A stretch of DNA of 64,000 nucleotides, from positions 717,001 to 781,000 of the forward strand of contig NC_079323.1 in NCBI RefSeq assembly GCF_029931775.1, in the 5' to 3' direction. Position numbers and translations under genes: made by a program. Positions 37,440-46,400 of this stretch are shown here, piece after piece (position 1 is the first letter of the stretch; the number at the start of each line of letters is the position of its first letter). The notes below the pieces were generated by a model that worked only from the letters and a program-made list of their open reading frames with translations, was not told the DNA's origin and ran no database searches. The stretch is from Euleptes europaea (taxonomy: Eukaryota > Chordata > Lepidosauria > Squamata > Sphaerodactylidae).

Positions 37440-37530
37440 CATTGTGAATTTCTTGCATTGTGCAAGAGGTTGGACTAGATGACCCTGGTGGGCCCTTCCC
37501 ACTCTATGATTCTATTCTACGATTCTATGA
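37440..37530 (+). mobile_element. CR1 3' terminus
   Basis: TTGCATTGTGCAAGAGGTTG, GACTAGATGACCCTGGTGGG and the ATTCTATTCTACGATTCTAT tail are the CR1 end. Heavily truncated. Confidence 0.85.
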
Positions 37531-37719
37531 GTCCGGCTCTCCCATCACCCCTCCCTTCCTCTCCTAACAGCCTCGACCTGGCCCAGTGGATCACCTTCCT
37601 CCTCTGCCAGAATCTTCTATACAGGCAAGTGCCAGATCTGTTAACTTCCTGCAAAGCCAAGAATGACATTGTGATTGTGCGTGTGTGTGTATACACACCC
37701 ACATGCATATATATGACAT

Positions 37720-37775
37720 CTGCGTCTGAAAAAGTGAGCTCCGATTCACAAAAGCTCATGCTAGAATCAAGGGTG
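37720..37775 (+). mobile_element. Decayed hammerhead-bearing repeat (CTGAAGAAGTGAG family)
   Basis: CTGAAAAAGTGAGCTCCG then ATTCACAAAAGCTCATGCTAG is a mutated copy of the motif at 49398-49433. Both catalytic boxes have substitutions, so it cannot be active. Confidence 0.6.
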
Positions 37776-37840
37776 TTCGCCTTCTGGACCTCTGTTTTAT
37801 TTTGCTACGATAGACAAACTGAAATGAATGGATAAGTAGC

Positions 37841-38052
37841 AGGAGGGAGAAAGTGGTTAGAAAGGTTAGATCTGGGAGACGCAGGTTCGAATCCCCACTC
37901 TGCCACAAAAGCTTTCTGGGTGACCTTGGGCTAGTCACACATCCTCAAGCTGACACGCCTTACGGGGTTCTTGTGAGGAGAAAGCAGAGAAGGGGAGACT
38001 GTGGGTAGCCCTTGGGATCCCCACTGGGGAGAAAAGTGGGGTATAAATGAGA
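37841..38052 (+). mobile_element. tRNA-derived SINE (TTCGAATCC family)
   Basis: GACGCAGGTTCGAATCCCCA (box B), CTGGGTGACCTTGGGCTAGT, GGTTCTTGTGAGGAG and the end GAGAAAAGTGGGGTATAAAT. Confidence 0.85.
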
Positions 38053-38423
38053 TTTTGAACATTACATAAATAAAGAGGAAGAGAAGGTCTAAGAGAGCAG
38101 CAGCAGCAGCAGCCCACACAGCCTAAATCAGCAGGTCCCCGTTTTTTTCTGACCTTCCGCCTTCTAGAGATCACACAGAAAGGCTTTCTAAAAAGGTCAC
38201 CCGTGGCCTAATAAAGTGTTGCTAAAAACTAAGCAGATCCCTGCTGCATTCACCATCTAGAGAACCCCGCAAAGGAGCAGGAGGCCAATTTACACTGTGG
38301 TTGGAAATGTTGGAAACAGGGAATAAGAAGCAGGATGGAGCCACTTAAGAATGCCGGAGGCACCAGATGGTCCTAATCCTGCCACAGACCACTGGAGAAG
38401 GTCCAAACAACAGCTGGAGTTGA

Positions 38424-38628
38424 ACACATGAAGCTGCCTTATAGTGAATGAGACCCTTGGTCCATCAACGTCAGTATTGTCTACTCAAACTGGCAGAGGC
38501 TTTCCAGGGTCTCAGGCTGAGGTCTTTCACATCACCTACTTGCCCAGTCCCTTTCACTGGAGATGCTGGGGATTGAACCTGGGACCTTCTGCATGCCAAG
38601 CAGATGCTCTGCCACTGAGCCACGGCCA
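38424..38628 (-). mobile_element. tRNA-derived SINE (CTCAGTGGTAGAGCAT family), reversed
   Basis: ACACATGAAGCTGCCTTATA, TCACATCACCTACTTGCCCA, GGGATTGAACCTGGGACCTT and CTCTGCCACTGAGCCACGGC, reading tail to head. Confidence 0.85.
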
Positions 38629-38629
38629 G

Positions 38630-39185
38630 TGGAGCTGGGGAGGAGCAGAACAGGAAGGGAAAACTGATTTTGAACTCTGAAGCACCCCAAGTCCCTGACT
38701 GGTTTCATACCTTTTCAGGAGCTGTGCAGATGAGAAATCGAAATATGGCACAAGTCTGAACAGCGATGGATCCTGAGTGAAAATGAGAATTTTGAAGGGT
38801 GCCCTTCTGCTCTGCAAACTCCTATTCATTTTAAACCGCTCAAGGATCTATGTTTTTATGCTCTGCCTGGGTTTTTTATGCTGGATTTTAATTAATAACT
38901 TTTAATCTTTTGCGTTTTTAATGTTTTGCCTTTTAAGCCACCGCAAGCAGGTTCCCTGGAGAGGCAGCCAAAGATTCTCCGGATGAATAAACCAATATTT
39001 TTCTCATACATGACAGCAAAGCAAGGCAGAGATCTTTCAGTTTTGTGGCTGATCTGAGAAACCCAGGTCCACCTTGCTGACTCCTTAAAATGAACCAGAT
39101 TGTCCAAACCGCAAGAGGAGAGGCAGTTTGCTAGAAACAAAACATCTTACTGCCCTCAATTAATACAGTGGAAAAACTGTTTGAG
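38630..39185. other. Intergenic, no gene seen
   Basis: No open frame with a recognisable family. Possibly the distal 5' region of the SCAN-KRAB gene. Confidence 0.35.
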
Positions 39186-39189
39186 AAAT

Positions 39190-39312
39190 GTAGAAAAGAG
39201 CAAGCGTCCGGGAGACCCTTAAAGACTAACTAACAGGATTCCTGGCAGGGTTTATGCTTTCGTGAGTCATGCTGGAGATCTCCAGCCACCACCTGGAGGT
39301 TGGCAGCCCTAC
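39190..39312 (-). mobile_element. Hammerhead-bearing repeat tail joined to a MITE fragment, reversed
   Basis: The minus strand reads GACTCACGAAAGCATAAACC, CCTGCCAGGAATCCTGTTAG and GCTTGCTCTTTTC, the same tail as at 49424-49495. The 5' half of the hammerhead-like fold is missing, replaced by a MITE piece (GGAGGTTGGCAGCCCTA) ending at 39312. Confidence 0.65.
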
Positions 39313-39328
39313 CAAGAACAGCTACTGG

Positions 39329-39530
39329 TAGGGTTGCCAGGCCCTTCTCGGCCACCGGCGGGAGGTTTTTGGGGCGGAGCCTTCGGAGGGCGGGGTTTGG
39401 GGAGGGGAGGGGCTTCAGTGCCATAGAGTCCAACTTCCAAAGCGGTCATTTTCTCCAAGTGAACTGATCTCTGTAGCCTGGAGATCAGTGGTAATAGCAG
39501 GCGATCTCCAGCTAGTACCTGGAGGTTAGC
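39329..39530 (-). mobile_element. hAT-type MITE (TAGGGTTGCCA family), reversed
   Basis: TAGGGTTGCCAGGCCCTTC, GGAGGTTTTTGGGGCGGAGC, GAGGGGCTTCAGTGCCATAG and CTAGTACCTGGAGGTTAGC. The last bases are lost at the junction with the palindrome that follows. Confidence 0.8.
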
Positions 39531-39533
39531 AAA

Positions 39534-39730
39534 TACAAAATAGCAGAAAAACAAGCATTCAATAATTGCAAAGGATGTCTTTGTTCAATTTAGGCATATA
39601 GTTAACATACAATTATATAATCATTGTCTGTGCAATATTATGCTTATATAATTGTATGTTAACTATATGCCTAAATTGAACAAAGACATACTTTGCAATT
39701 ATTGAATGCTTGTTTTTCTGCTATTTTGTA
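39534..39730. repeat. 87-bp-arm near-perfect palindrome
   Basis: 39534-39620 and 39644-39730 are reverse complements with a single mismatch (G/T at the GATGTC/GACATA position) around a 23-nt loop. AT-rich, non-coding, with TACAAAATAGC at the outer ends. Looks like a young fold-back MITE. Its transcript would form a long hairpin. Confidence 0.95.
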
Positions 39731-39749
39731 TAGCAGGCTAACCTTTATT

Positions 39750-40350
39750 TACCAGTACCTGGAGGTTGGCACCTCGAGATGGGGAGCCGCGGGTGGGGTC
39801 TTTGACACGGTGGCCTTGAGACGGGCTCTGATCTGCTGCAGGAGTCTTTGCCACGCCCCGGGGGCAGCCCCCTCCCCAAATGCATGCACCACCCCGCACT
39901 CTGCAAAGCAGGGCGAGCCTTTGCAAAGGAAGCCGCCGCCTCCTCGGGCTCACCCGTCTGGCGAAACGTCCCCCGCTGCCGCCCAGCTGTCCTGCCAACG
40001 CCCCCCCCCCCTCTGGCCCTATGGAGCCGGAAGGGACTGCCCCAAGTCAGGGGGTCTTCTGTGTTGGCGCCGCTCTAGGAGGGGAGGGTCTTCCCCGTTA
40101 ACCCTCGCGCGGACTCTCTGCACGGGGCGCAAGGGCTGCAGCCCCTCCTCCTCCTCCTCCTCCTGACTTCGCCCCTCCAGAGGCTGCCTCTGTTTCACCC
40201 TGGAGGACTCGCTCCGATTTCCCTGCCAAGGGACGCGACCCCCCCCTTTTCCAGCGGATGCCCCTTTTCCCCTCCAAGGAGGGATCCTGAGCAAAAAATC
40301 CCCCCCTTCGCCCTCCCATCTGCCCATCCAAGGACTGAGAAGGGGGTCCT
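39750..40350. promoter_or_regulatory. CpG-rich island, candidate promoter
   Basis: A sharply GC- and CpG-rich stretch (GCCGCCGCCTCCTCGG, ACCCTCGCGCGGACTC, GGGGGCAGCCCCCTCC) in an otherwise AT-moderate region, with no CpG-depleted decay. It lies about 2.7 kb upstream of the SCAN-exon start in gene orientation and could drive that gene through a non-coding first exon. No TATA box or donor site was identified, so the link is inference. Confidence 0.5.
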
Positions 40351-40940
40351 GCTGCGTCCAGTTACTGTTCGTGCTCATTTGCAACGGATAAACGGTTGTA
40401 GGAAACCTGCTGGCCCTGCAGGAGATTATCTAGTTCAACCTTGTTATTGGCATTATTGCGGGGGGGGGGAGAGATTGGTGGAGGAACAGACTGGCTCTTA
40501 TTTTGCTAACCTGTTCCAGACCCTCAGTAGAGGGATGTACTAAAACGAACGACGAGTCAGCCCACGGGAAGCAACGGGCGAGGCTGCGCAGCCTTTGTTT
40601 GCAACCGTTTGGGTGCTGCGATGTCTTTCAACGGAGTCCACGCGAGTCAACCGGCGCGCTCTTCTCCCGTGATCTCCAACGGGCTGCGCGGCCTCTCCCG
40701 TGCCTTCCAACGGGCTGGCTTGCCGTTCGTTTTAGGACATCCCTCAGTAGAGATGGTGAAATCATGGGATACAAAAAAAACCCCACCAAAAATAAAAATG
40801 CGTGACTGGCTCCATGAGCACAATGTCAGCCGAGCTGTTGCCCTGGTTCAGCATGCAAAGTTTTCTCTTTGGTATCCTTCCCTTCAGAAAAATTTATTTA
40901 TTCCACAGTATCTAGTTCTACCTTACCAGCCCTTCCATTA

Positions 40941-41261
40941 AGAAGAAGAAGAAGAGTTGGTTTTTATGTGCCAACTTTCTCCGCCACTTAAGGCAGAATC
41001 AAACCGGCTTACAATCGCCTTCCCTTCCCCTCCCCACAACAGACACCCTGGGAGGTGGGTGGGACTGAGAGAGCTCTTAAGAGAGCTGGGACTAGCCCAA
41101 GGCTATCCAGTTAGCTTCATGTGGAGCAGTGGGGAAACAAATCCAGTCCACCAGATTAGCCTCCACCGCTCATGTGGAGGAGTGGGGAATCAAACCTGGC
41201 TCTCCAGATCAGACTCCACCGCTCCAAACCACTCTTACTACACCCCTACGCCACGCTGGCA
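40941..41261 (-). mobile_element. tRNA-derived SINE (GTAGTGGTTAAG family), reversed
   Basis: Starts with the (AAG)n tail and GAGTTGGTTTTTATGTGCCA. Contains CCCCACAACAGACACCCTGG and CAAACCTGGCTCTCCAGATC and ends CACGCTGGC. Close to full length. Confidence 0.85.
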
Positions 41262-41451
41262 AGGCATACACCAGTTTTCGCTTCCAGACGGTGTCTTTGG
41301 CATATCTTGAAGGCAGATATAGTAAGGTTCCTGTACAGCAGCACCACTGTCCCCATAGCCAGGGTTAAGTAGAAGACCTTACACACGACAGCTTATACTG
41401 CCCCTTCTTTAGGGTTGCCAACCTCCAGGCTGTGGCTGGAGATCTCCCACT

Positions 41452-41889
41452 TGTGAGGGTCTCTGTCTTTGTGTCTCTGCTTTCCATCACCTGCGGTGTT
41501 ATCAGTGAACTCGTAAAAGCAGTTCACACCTTCTGGTCTCAGGCGCCAGGCCTGATGGCCCATGTATCTTCCCCCCCCGCTGTTCTTCCTGCCAGTACTC
41601 CCTCAGGCCGGTGCGGCCTTGGAAGTGTGATAGCCGCACCAGACTTCCTGGGATCCGTCTGATGTTTTGTATTATGCCAAGCTTGTAACTTCCCATAACA
41701 ATAAGTGTGAACCCCAGTGCCCCAGTGCCCTGGAGTCAATATATTCTGTAAACCCGTATAGCCCCTCACTTGCAACTTTCTACCTGTGCCTGTCTCATCT
41801 CCTGAAGGCTTCAATAAACCTATTGTTTCTGTATCAACGTCTGAGCAACTGATTTGGAGAAGCAAACTCAGAGAGGGGGATCTCTCACA
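41452..41889 (+). repeat. 5' LTR of the chromovirus
   Basis: Starts TGTGAG and ends CTCACA (short inverted ends). A TATA-like AATATATT lies at 41738-41745. If transcription starts at 41768 (ACTTGCAACTT), U3 is 41452-41767. The polyadenylation signal AATAAA is at 41813-41818. Identical to 46869-47306. Confidence 0.95.
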
Positions 41890-41891
41890 TT

Positions 41892-41902
41892 AAGTTGCAA
41901 GT
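41892..41902 (+). other. Self-priming primer-binding site
   Basis: AAGTTGCAAGT, two bases after the LTR, is the exact reverse complement of ACTTGCAACTT at 41768-41778 inside the LTR. That segment lies 23-30 nt after the TATA-like box, so it is the expected 5' end of the RNA. The site does not begin with TGG as tRNA-primed sites do. This is the Tf1-type self-priming arrangement, in which the first 11 nt of the transcript fold back and prime minus-strand synthesis. Confidence 0.85.
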
Positions 41903-41941
41903 CCTTGCCTCTCGGACTGCAGCTGTACCGCTTTGGACAGA

Positions 41942-43363
41942 ATGTCAGCCGACGAGGACACCACCCCTAACCCCGATGCCCCCAAGGAACCGGACGAGCC
42001 GGAGAAGCCGGACCCGAAGGAGGAGGGAGCCAAGCCAAAGGAACCGAAGGGTCGCGCCCCCGACCAAGATCGGGACGGACGTCCCCGGGGGCTTACTTAT
42101 TGGCTGGACTCTCCCAAGGGCTGGTCGCTCTCGCGGACTGCGGCGAAGGATCGCCGGTTGGCCTTCCCCAGCACGGGACTCGAAGGGGACCCGGCCCGCA
42201 AAGAGGCCCTCATGGAGGAAGAACGAAAGCAGTGGCAGGAAGACCGCCGGGCTATGCAGGAGCAGATGGAGATCATGCAACGCGTAATGGGTGAGATGGC
42301 CACGACCCTAGATGCGCTGAAGTTGCAACCTCCAGCCGGTGCTCCCCCAGACGGGGCGCCGGTAGTTCCGCCCGCAACCCCTGCCCCCCCGGCCCGTCGG
42401 GACCTGAAAGTCACGTATGACGGGTCGGGAGACCAGTTGACCTTTTTTATGGTCCAAGTAGACATTTTTATGCGGGAACAAGGCCGAACCTTCGTTTCTG
42501 AGGAGTCCCGGGTGCAGTACGTGGCTTCCTTACTGCAAGGGGAGGCGGCTGCCTGGATGGTGTTGCAGTATGAACTCCGCTCGCCGGTGCTGCGAACCCT
42601 GGACGAGTTCATGGTAGCACTCCGAAACCGTTTTGAGGACCCGACTCTGGGTGAGCGGGCTAAAGCCTCCCTGATGCAACTGCGCCAAGGGACTAAGTCG
42701 GTGGCGCAGTATGCAAGTGAGTTCCAGTCACTGGCTAGCCGAATTCTGGACTGGAGTGAAGCTACCTTGGTACAATGTTTCAGGGAGGGTCTCAACCCAG
42801 ACCTCCAACATTGGGCCTTCATGCAAGGGAACCCCCCGGATGTGGAAGGTTGGGTTCGCCATGCTGCTGACATCGAGAATCGCAAACAACTCCTGAACTT
42901 GTCCAAGCAACGGCTTGGGCGAGACCCCAGGCCCCGAGGTGACCGTGGCCGGGAACTCCGGCAAGGGGGTGGCGGGGGTCTCTCGGCCGCGGAACGCCGC
43001 AAGCGGTTCGAGGCCGGCGTCTGCCTGATCTGCGGGGGAAAGGGTCACTTTGCATCGCAATGCCCCTCTCGCTCAGGCCGTTCGACCCCCCCCCGCCAAA
43101 CCCAGGCCGAGCCGACGAAACCGGCCGCCGACAGCCAGCCTCACCGCAGAAGTGGACCACTGAGCCGGCGCTCCGGCGCACCCTCCGCTCTCCACGCGCG
43201 CCCCCAGGATGGGGCATCCGACTCTACGGTCCCATCGGGGTCCCGGATTACAAATACCGTCTTTGATTCGGACGGCTCCCCGGAAGCCACCACCCCGTCC
43301 CCCTCTTCCAGCGAGGAGGAAGAGTGGGAACAGCCGGCAAAAAACGCCGTCGGTCTGCTGTAG
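41942..43363 (+). CDS. gag: Gag polyprotein of the chromovirus
   Basis: 473 residues from the ATG at 41942 (an in-frame TTG at 41933 is not needed). It forms the particle and binds the RNA. Layout: an acidic, proline-rich N terminus (residues 1-40), a charged coiled-coil stretch (about 91-128, MEEERKQWQEDRRAMQEQ), the retrotransposon gag core (about 155-300, with FMVALRNRFEDPTLGERAK and CFREGLNPDLQHW), one CCHC zinc knuckle C361-x2-C364-x4-H369-x4-C374, and a serine-rich acidic C terminus. The core and knuckle closely resemble PEG10 as I remember it. The stop at 43361-43363 lies in the frameshift structure, and pol overlaps in the -1 frame. Confidence 0.95.
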   Translation: MSADEDTTPNPDAPKEPDEPEKPDPKEEGAKPKEPKGRAPDQDRDGRPRGLTYWLDSPKGWSLSRTAAKDRRLAFPSTGLEGDPARKEALMEEERKQWQEDRRAMQEQMEIMQRVMGEMATTLDALKLQPPAGAPPDGAPVVPPATPAPPARRDLKVTYDGSGDQLTFFMVQVDIFMREQGRTFVSEESRVQYVASLLQGEAAAWMVLQYELRSPVLRTLDEFMVALRNRFEDPTLGERAKASLMQLRQGTKSVAQYASEFQSLASRILDWSEATLVQCFREGLNPDLQHWAFMQGNPPDVEGWVRHAADIENRKQLLNLSKQRLGRDPRPRGDRGRELRQGGGGGLSAAERRKRFEAGVCLICGGKGHFASQCPSRSGRSTPPRQTQAEPTKPAADSQPHRRSGPLSRRSGAPSALHARPQDGASDSTVPSGSRITNTVFDSDGSPEATTPSPSSSEEEEWEQPAKNAVGLL

Positions 43364-43409
43364 AGGGGGCTCCGCAGCAGACCGTCCCTATCGTTGTGCA
43401 AGGAGCTCC
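43339..43409 (+). promoter_or_regulatory. -1 ribosomal frameshift signal (slippery site plus pseudoknot)
   Basis: A AAA AAC at 43339-43345 is in the correct register for gag. After a 5-nt spacer, CGGTCTGCTG (43351-43360) pairs perfectly with CAGCAGACCG (43375-43384). Loop bases GGGGCTCC (43366-43373) can pair with GGAGCTCC (43402-43409), seven Watson-Crick pairs and one G-U, giving an H-type pseudoknot. The loops are 5 nt, 1 nt and 17 nt. The shift moves ribosomes into the pol frame, and the gag stop sits in the first loop. Confidence 0.9.
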
Positions 43410-46400
43410 ACCGATGGTAAGCGCCCAAGAGGACAATGTATTTGTGCGTGTTCATCTGTCCCTACCCAAAGGGGGTCCCCCGTTAGAGGTCCCCGCGTTG
43501 GTCGACTCGGGGTGTGCCCGCACCATGATAAATGAGGAAACTGCCAAGAAGTTGGGTGTCCGGCGCAAGCGGCTTCCGGGACCCCTCCGTTTTTCCCAAA
43601 TGGACGGGAGTGACTTTAAACGGGGCCCTGTGACCCACAGAACTGCAGCCGTGATTATGTCCGTGGGGGAACATTGGGAACGGTTGTATTTCACCATCGC
43701 CCCTATTGTAACCCCTGTGGTGTTAGGGATGAACTGGTTAAGGGGACACAATCCCTCCATTGATTGGGTTAAACGGGTGCTTTCCTTCCCCGAAAACCCC
43801 TGTGGGTTGCATGACAAGGAACGGGTACTCAGAACTCCAGCCGCCGCACTGGTAGGGTCCCCCGCCCCAGTCTCTCCTCAATTACCCTCTGAGTACTCGC
43901 AGTTTACTGATGTTTTCGATGTTAGAGAGTGCGACGAACTGCCTCCCCACAGAGAAACGGACTGTGCCATCGAGATTGTAGGGGAAGGCAAACTGTCTAA
44001 GGGAAAGGTTTACCCCATGAGCCCTAGTGAAAAGACTGTATTGCGAGACTATCTGGATGTCAATCTGGCGAGGGGTTTCATACGCCCCTCCAAGGCCCCT
44101 TATTCAGCCCCAGCTTTCTTTGTAAAGAAAAAGACGGGAGATTTAAGACTGTGTATTGACTTTCGCAGACTGAACGCAGTCACCCAGTCTAATGCTTACC
44201 CCCTCCCTCTTATTCCTGACCTTCTAGCACAATTAAAGGAGGGCCGAATCTTCACCAAACTGGACTTGGTAGAAGCCTACCACCGCATTCGCATCAAAGA
44301 AGGAGACGAACCCAAAACGGCCTTTTCCAGTTGTTTTGGGATGTTTGAGTACCTGGTCATGCCGTTCGGACTTTCGGGGGCTCCGAGTGTCTTTATGCAA
44401 TTAATTAATGAAGTTTTGCATGATTTACTGTTTCGGGGGGTGGTGGTATTTCTCGATGACATTCTTATTTACTCTGAGACCATGGAAGAACATGTGCGCC
44501 TAGTGCGAGAAGTGCTCCAGCGGCTGCGGGAGCACAAACTGTATGCTAAGGTGTCCAAGTGTGAATTCCACCAACCTTCTATTACATTTCTGGGGTATGT
44601 GATTTCCCACCAAGGGTTGGAAATGGACCCCGCCAAGGTCCAGGCGGTGCGGGACTGGGAAACCCCCACTACCCGCCGCCAACTTCAACAGTTTTTGGGG
44701 TTTGCCAACTTTTACCGGAATTTCATTCCCAACTTTGCCCAAGTTGCGCTTCCCCTCACTGCCCTGTTGCGTACCAAGGACAGGGGGGCTAGCGCCGCAC
44801 TCCCCTCAGCCCGTCTGCAATGGTCTCCCCAGTGCCAGCAAGCTTTTGAACGTTTAAAGCTACTTTTTTCATCCGAACCCGTTTTGGCTCACCCGGATTG
44901 CACCAAGCCCTTCGTGGTGCAGGTGGATGCCTCGGATGTAGCCATGGGCGGGGCCCTATTGCAGAGGGATGAGGGGGGACGGTTGAGGCCATGCGCCTAC
45001 TTCTCCAAGAAGTTTTCCCAGTCCGAAATCAACTGGGCCATTTGGGAGAAGGAGGCAGCAGCGGTCAAACATGCCCTTACCATATGGAGACACTTCTTAG
45101 AGGGGGCCGAGCTGCCGTTCGAAGTGTGCACAGATCACAAGAATCTTGAGGCTCTCAAGGGAGCTAGAAAACTCAATGCCAAACAAATTCGGTGGGCCCA
45201 ATTTTTTGCAAAATTCCGGTTCACCCTCAAACATGTCCCTGGCAAAGAGAATGCCCTAGCTGATGCTTTGTCACGACTTCCCCAGTATCGCAACGATTTC
45301 GATCGCCCCGTCGACTCCCTGTTCACTCCCGAACAGCGAGGGGAAGTCCCTGGCTTGGCCGTCACCACCCGATCCCAAGCCCGCCAACCGGAGACCCCCC
45401 CTACGCTCAAAGGTATCCCGGAAGCATTCCAACAGCGACTCCGGGACGCCTCCTTACAGGAGGAGGAGCACCATCTCCTCCCCACTGGCTTGGAACGAAC
45501 CAACACTTGGTGGGTGCAAGGGGGGAAACTATATGTCCCATCTTCCCTTCGCAAAGAAGTATTGGGACTTGTACATGGGGCCAGGCTAGCGGGTCATTTT
45601 GGTTTCATAAAAACGCTTCACCTGGTTCGAAGGCAATTCTGGTGGCCCGGTATGAGATCTGATGTAGAGTTGTATGTGCGCAGCTGCCCCACCTGCGCCA
45701 CAGCCAAGAAACGGATGGGAAAACCCCCGGGGCTTCTCAAACCGCTTGAGAACCCCTCCCGTCCCTGGGAAGTCATCGCCATGGATTTTATCACCGACCT
45801 ACCTCCAAGTCGGGGGAAAACGGTTCTCTGGGTTATCACAGACCTCTTTTCCAAACAGGTTCATTTCGTTCCATGTGCAGGTCTTCCTTCAGCCCAGGGC
45901 TTAGCTAAACTGTTCATCACGCACGTCCTCAGGCTACACTCGATCCCGAGGAAGGTCCTCTCCGACCGGGGGGTCCAGTTTGTTGCCAAATTCTGGCGGG
46001 CTTTCCTAAAGTTAATGGGAGTGGAGGAACAGGGCCTTTCTTCCGCCTATCACCCCCAAACGGATGGTCAAACGGAACGAGTAAATGCGGTAGTAGAATG
46101 TTATTTGCGTTGCTATGTAAATTTCCACCAGGACGACTGGGTCGACCTGCTGCCATTTGCCGAATATGCGTACAACAATGCGCCTCATTCCTCTACCGGC
46201 TTTAGTCCCTTCCAAGTTATATACGGGACGGATTTTGGCCCTTTCGGTTCTGCCCCCGTCTCGCCAGAGCTCCAGTCTACCCCTGATCTTCAGGAGTGGA
46301 TTCAGGTGGTTAAATCCACCTGGCCATGGTTGCTCAAAAATCTGGAAAGGGCAAAAAGCAAGTACAAGGAACAAGCAGACAAACACCGGTCTCCGGGATG

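Noticed and set aside
42097-43002. 301-codon antisense frame across gag
   Set aside because: GC-rich shadow of gag on the opposite strand. No motif.
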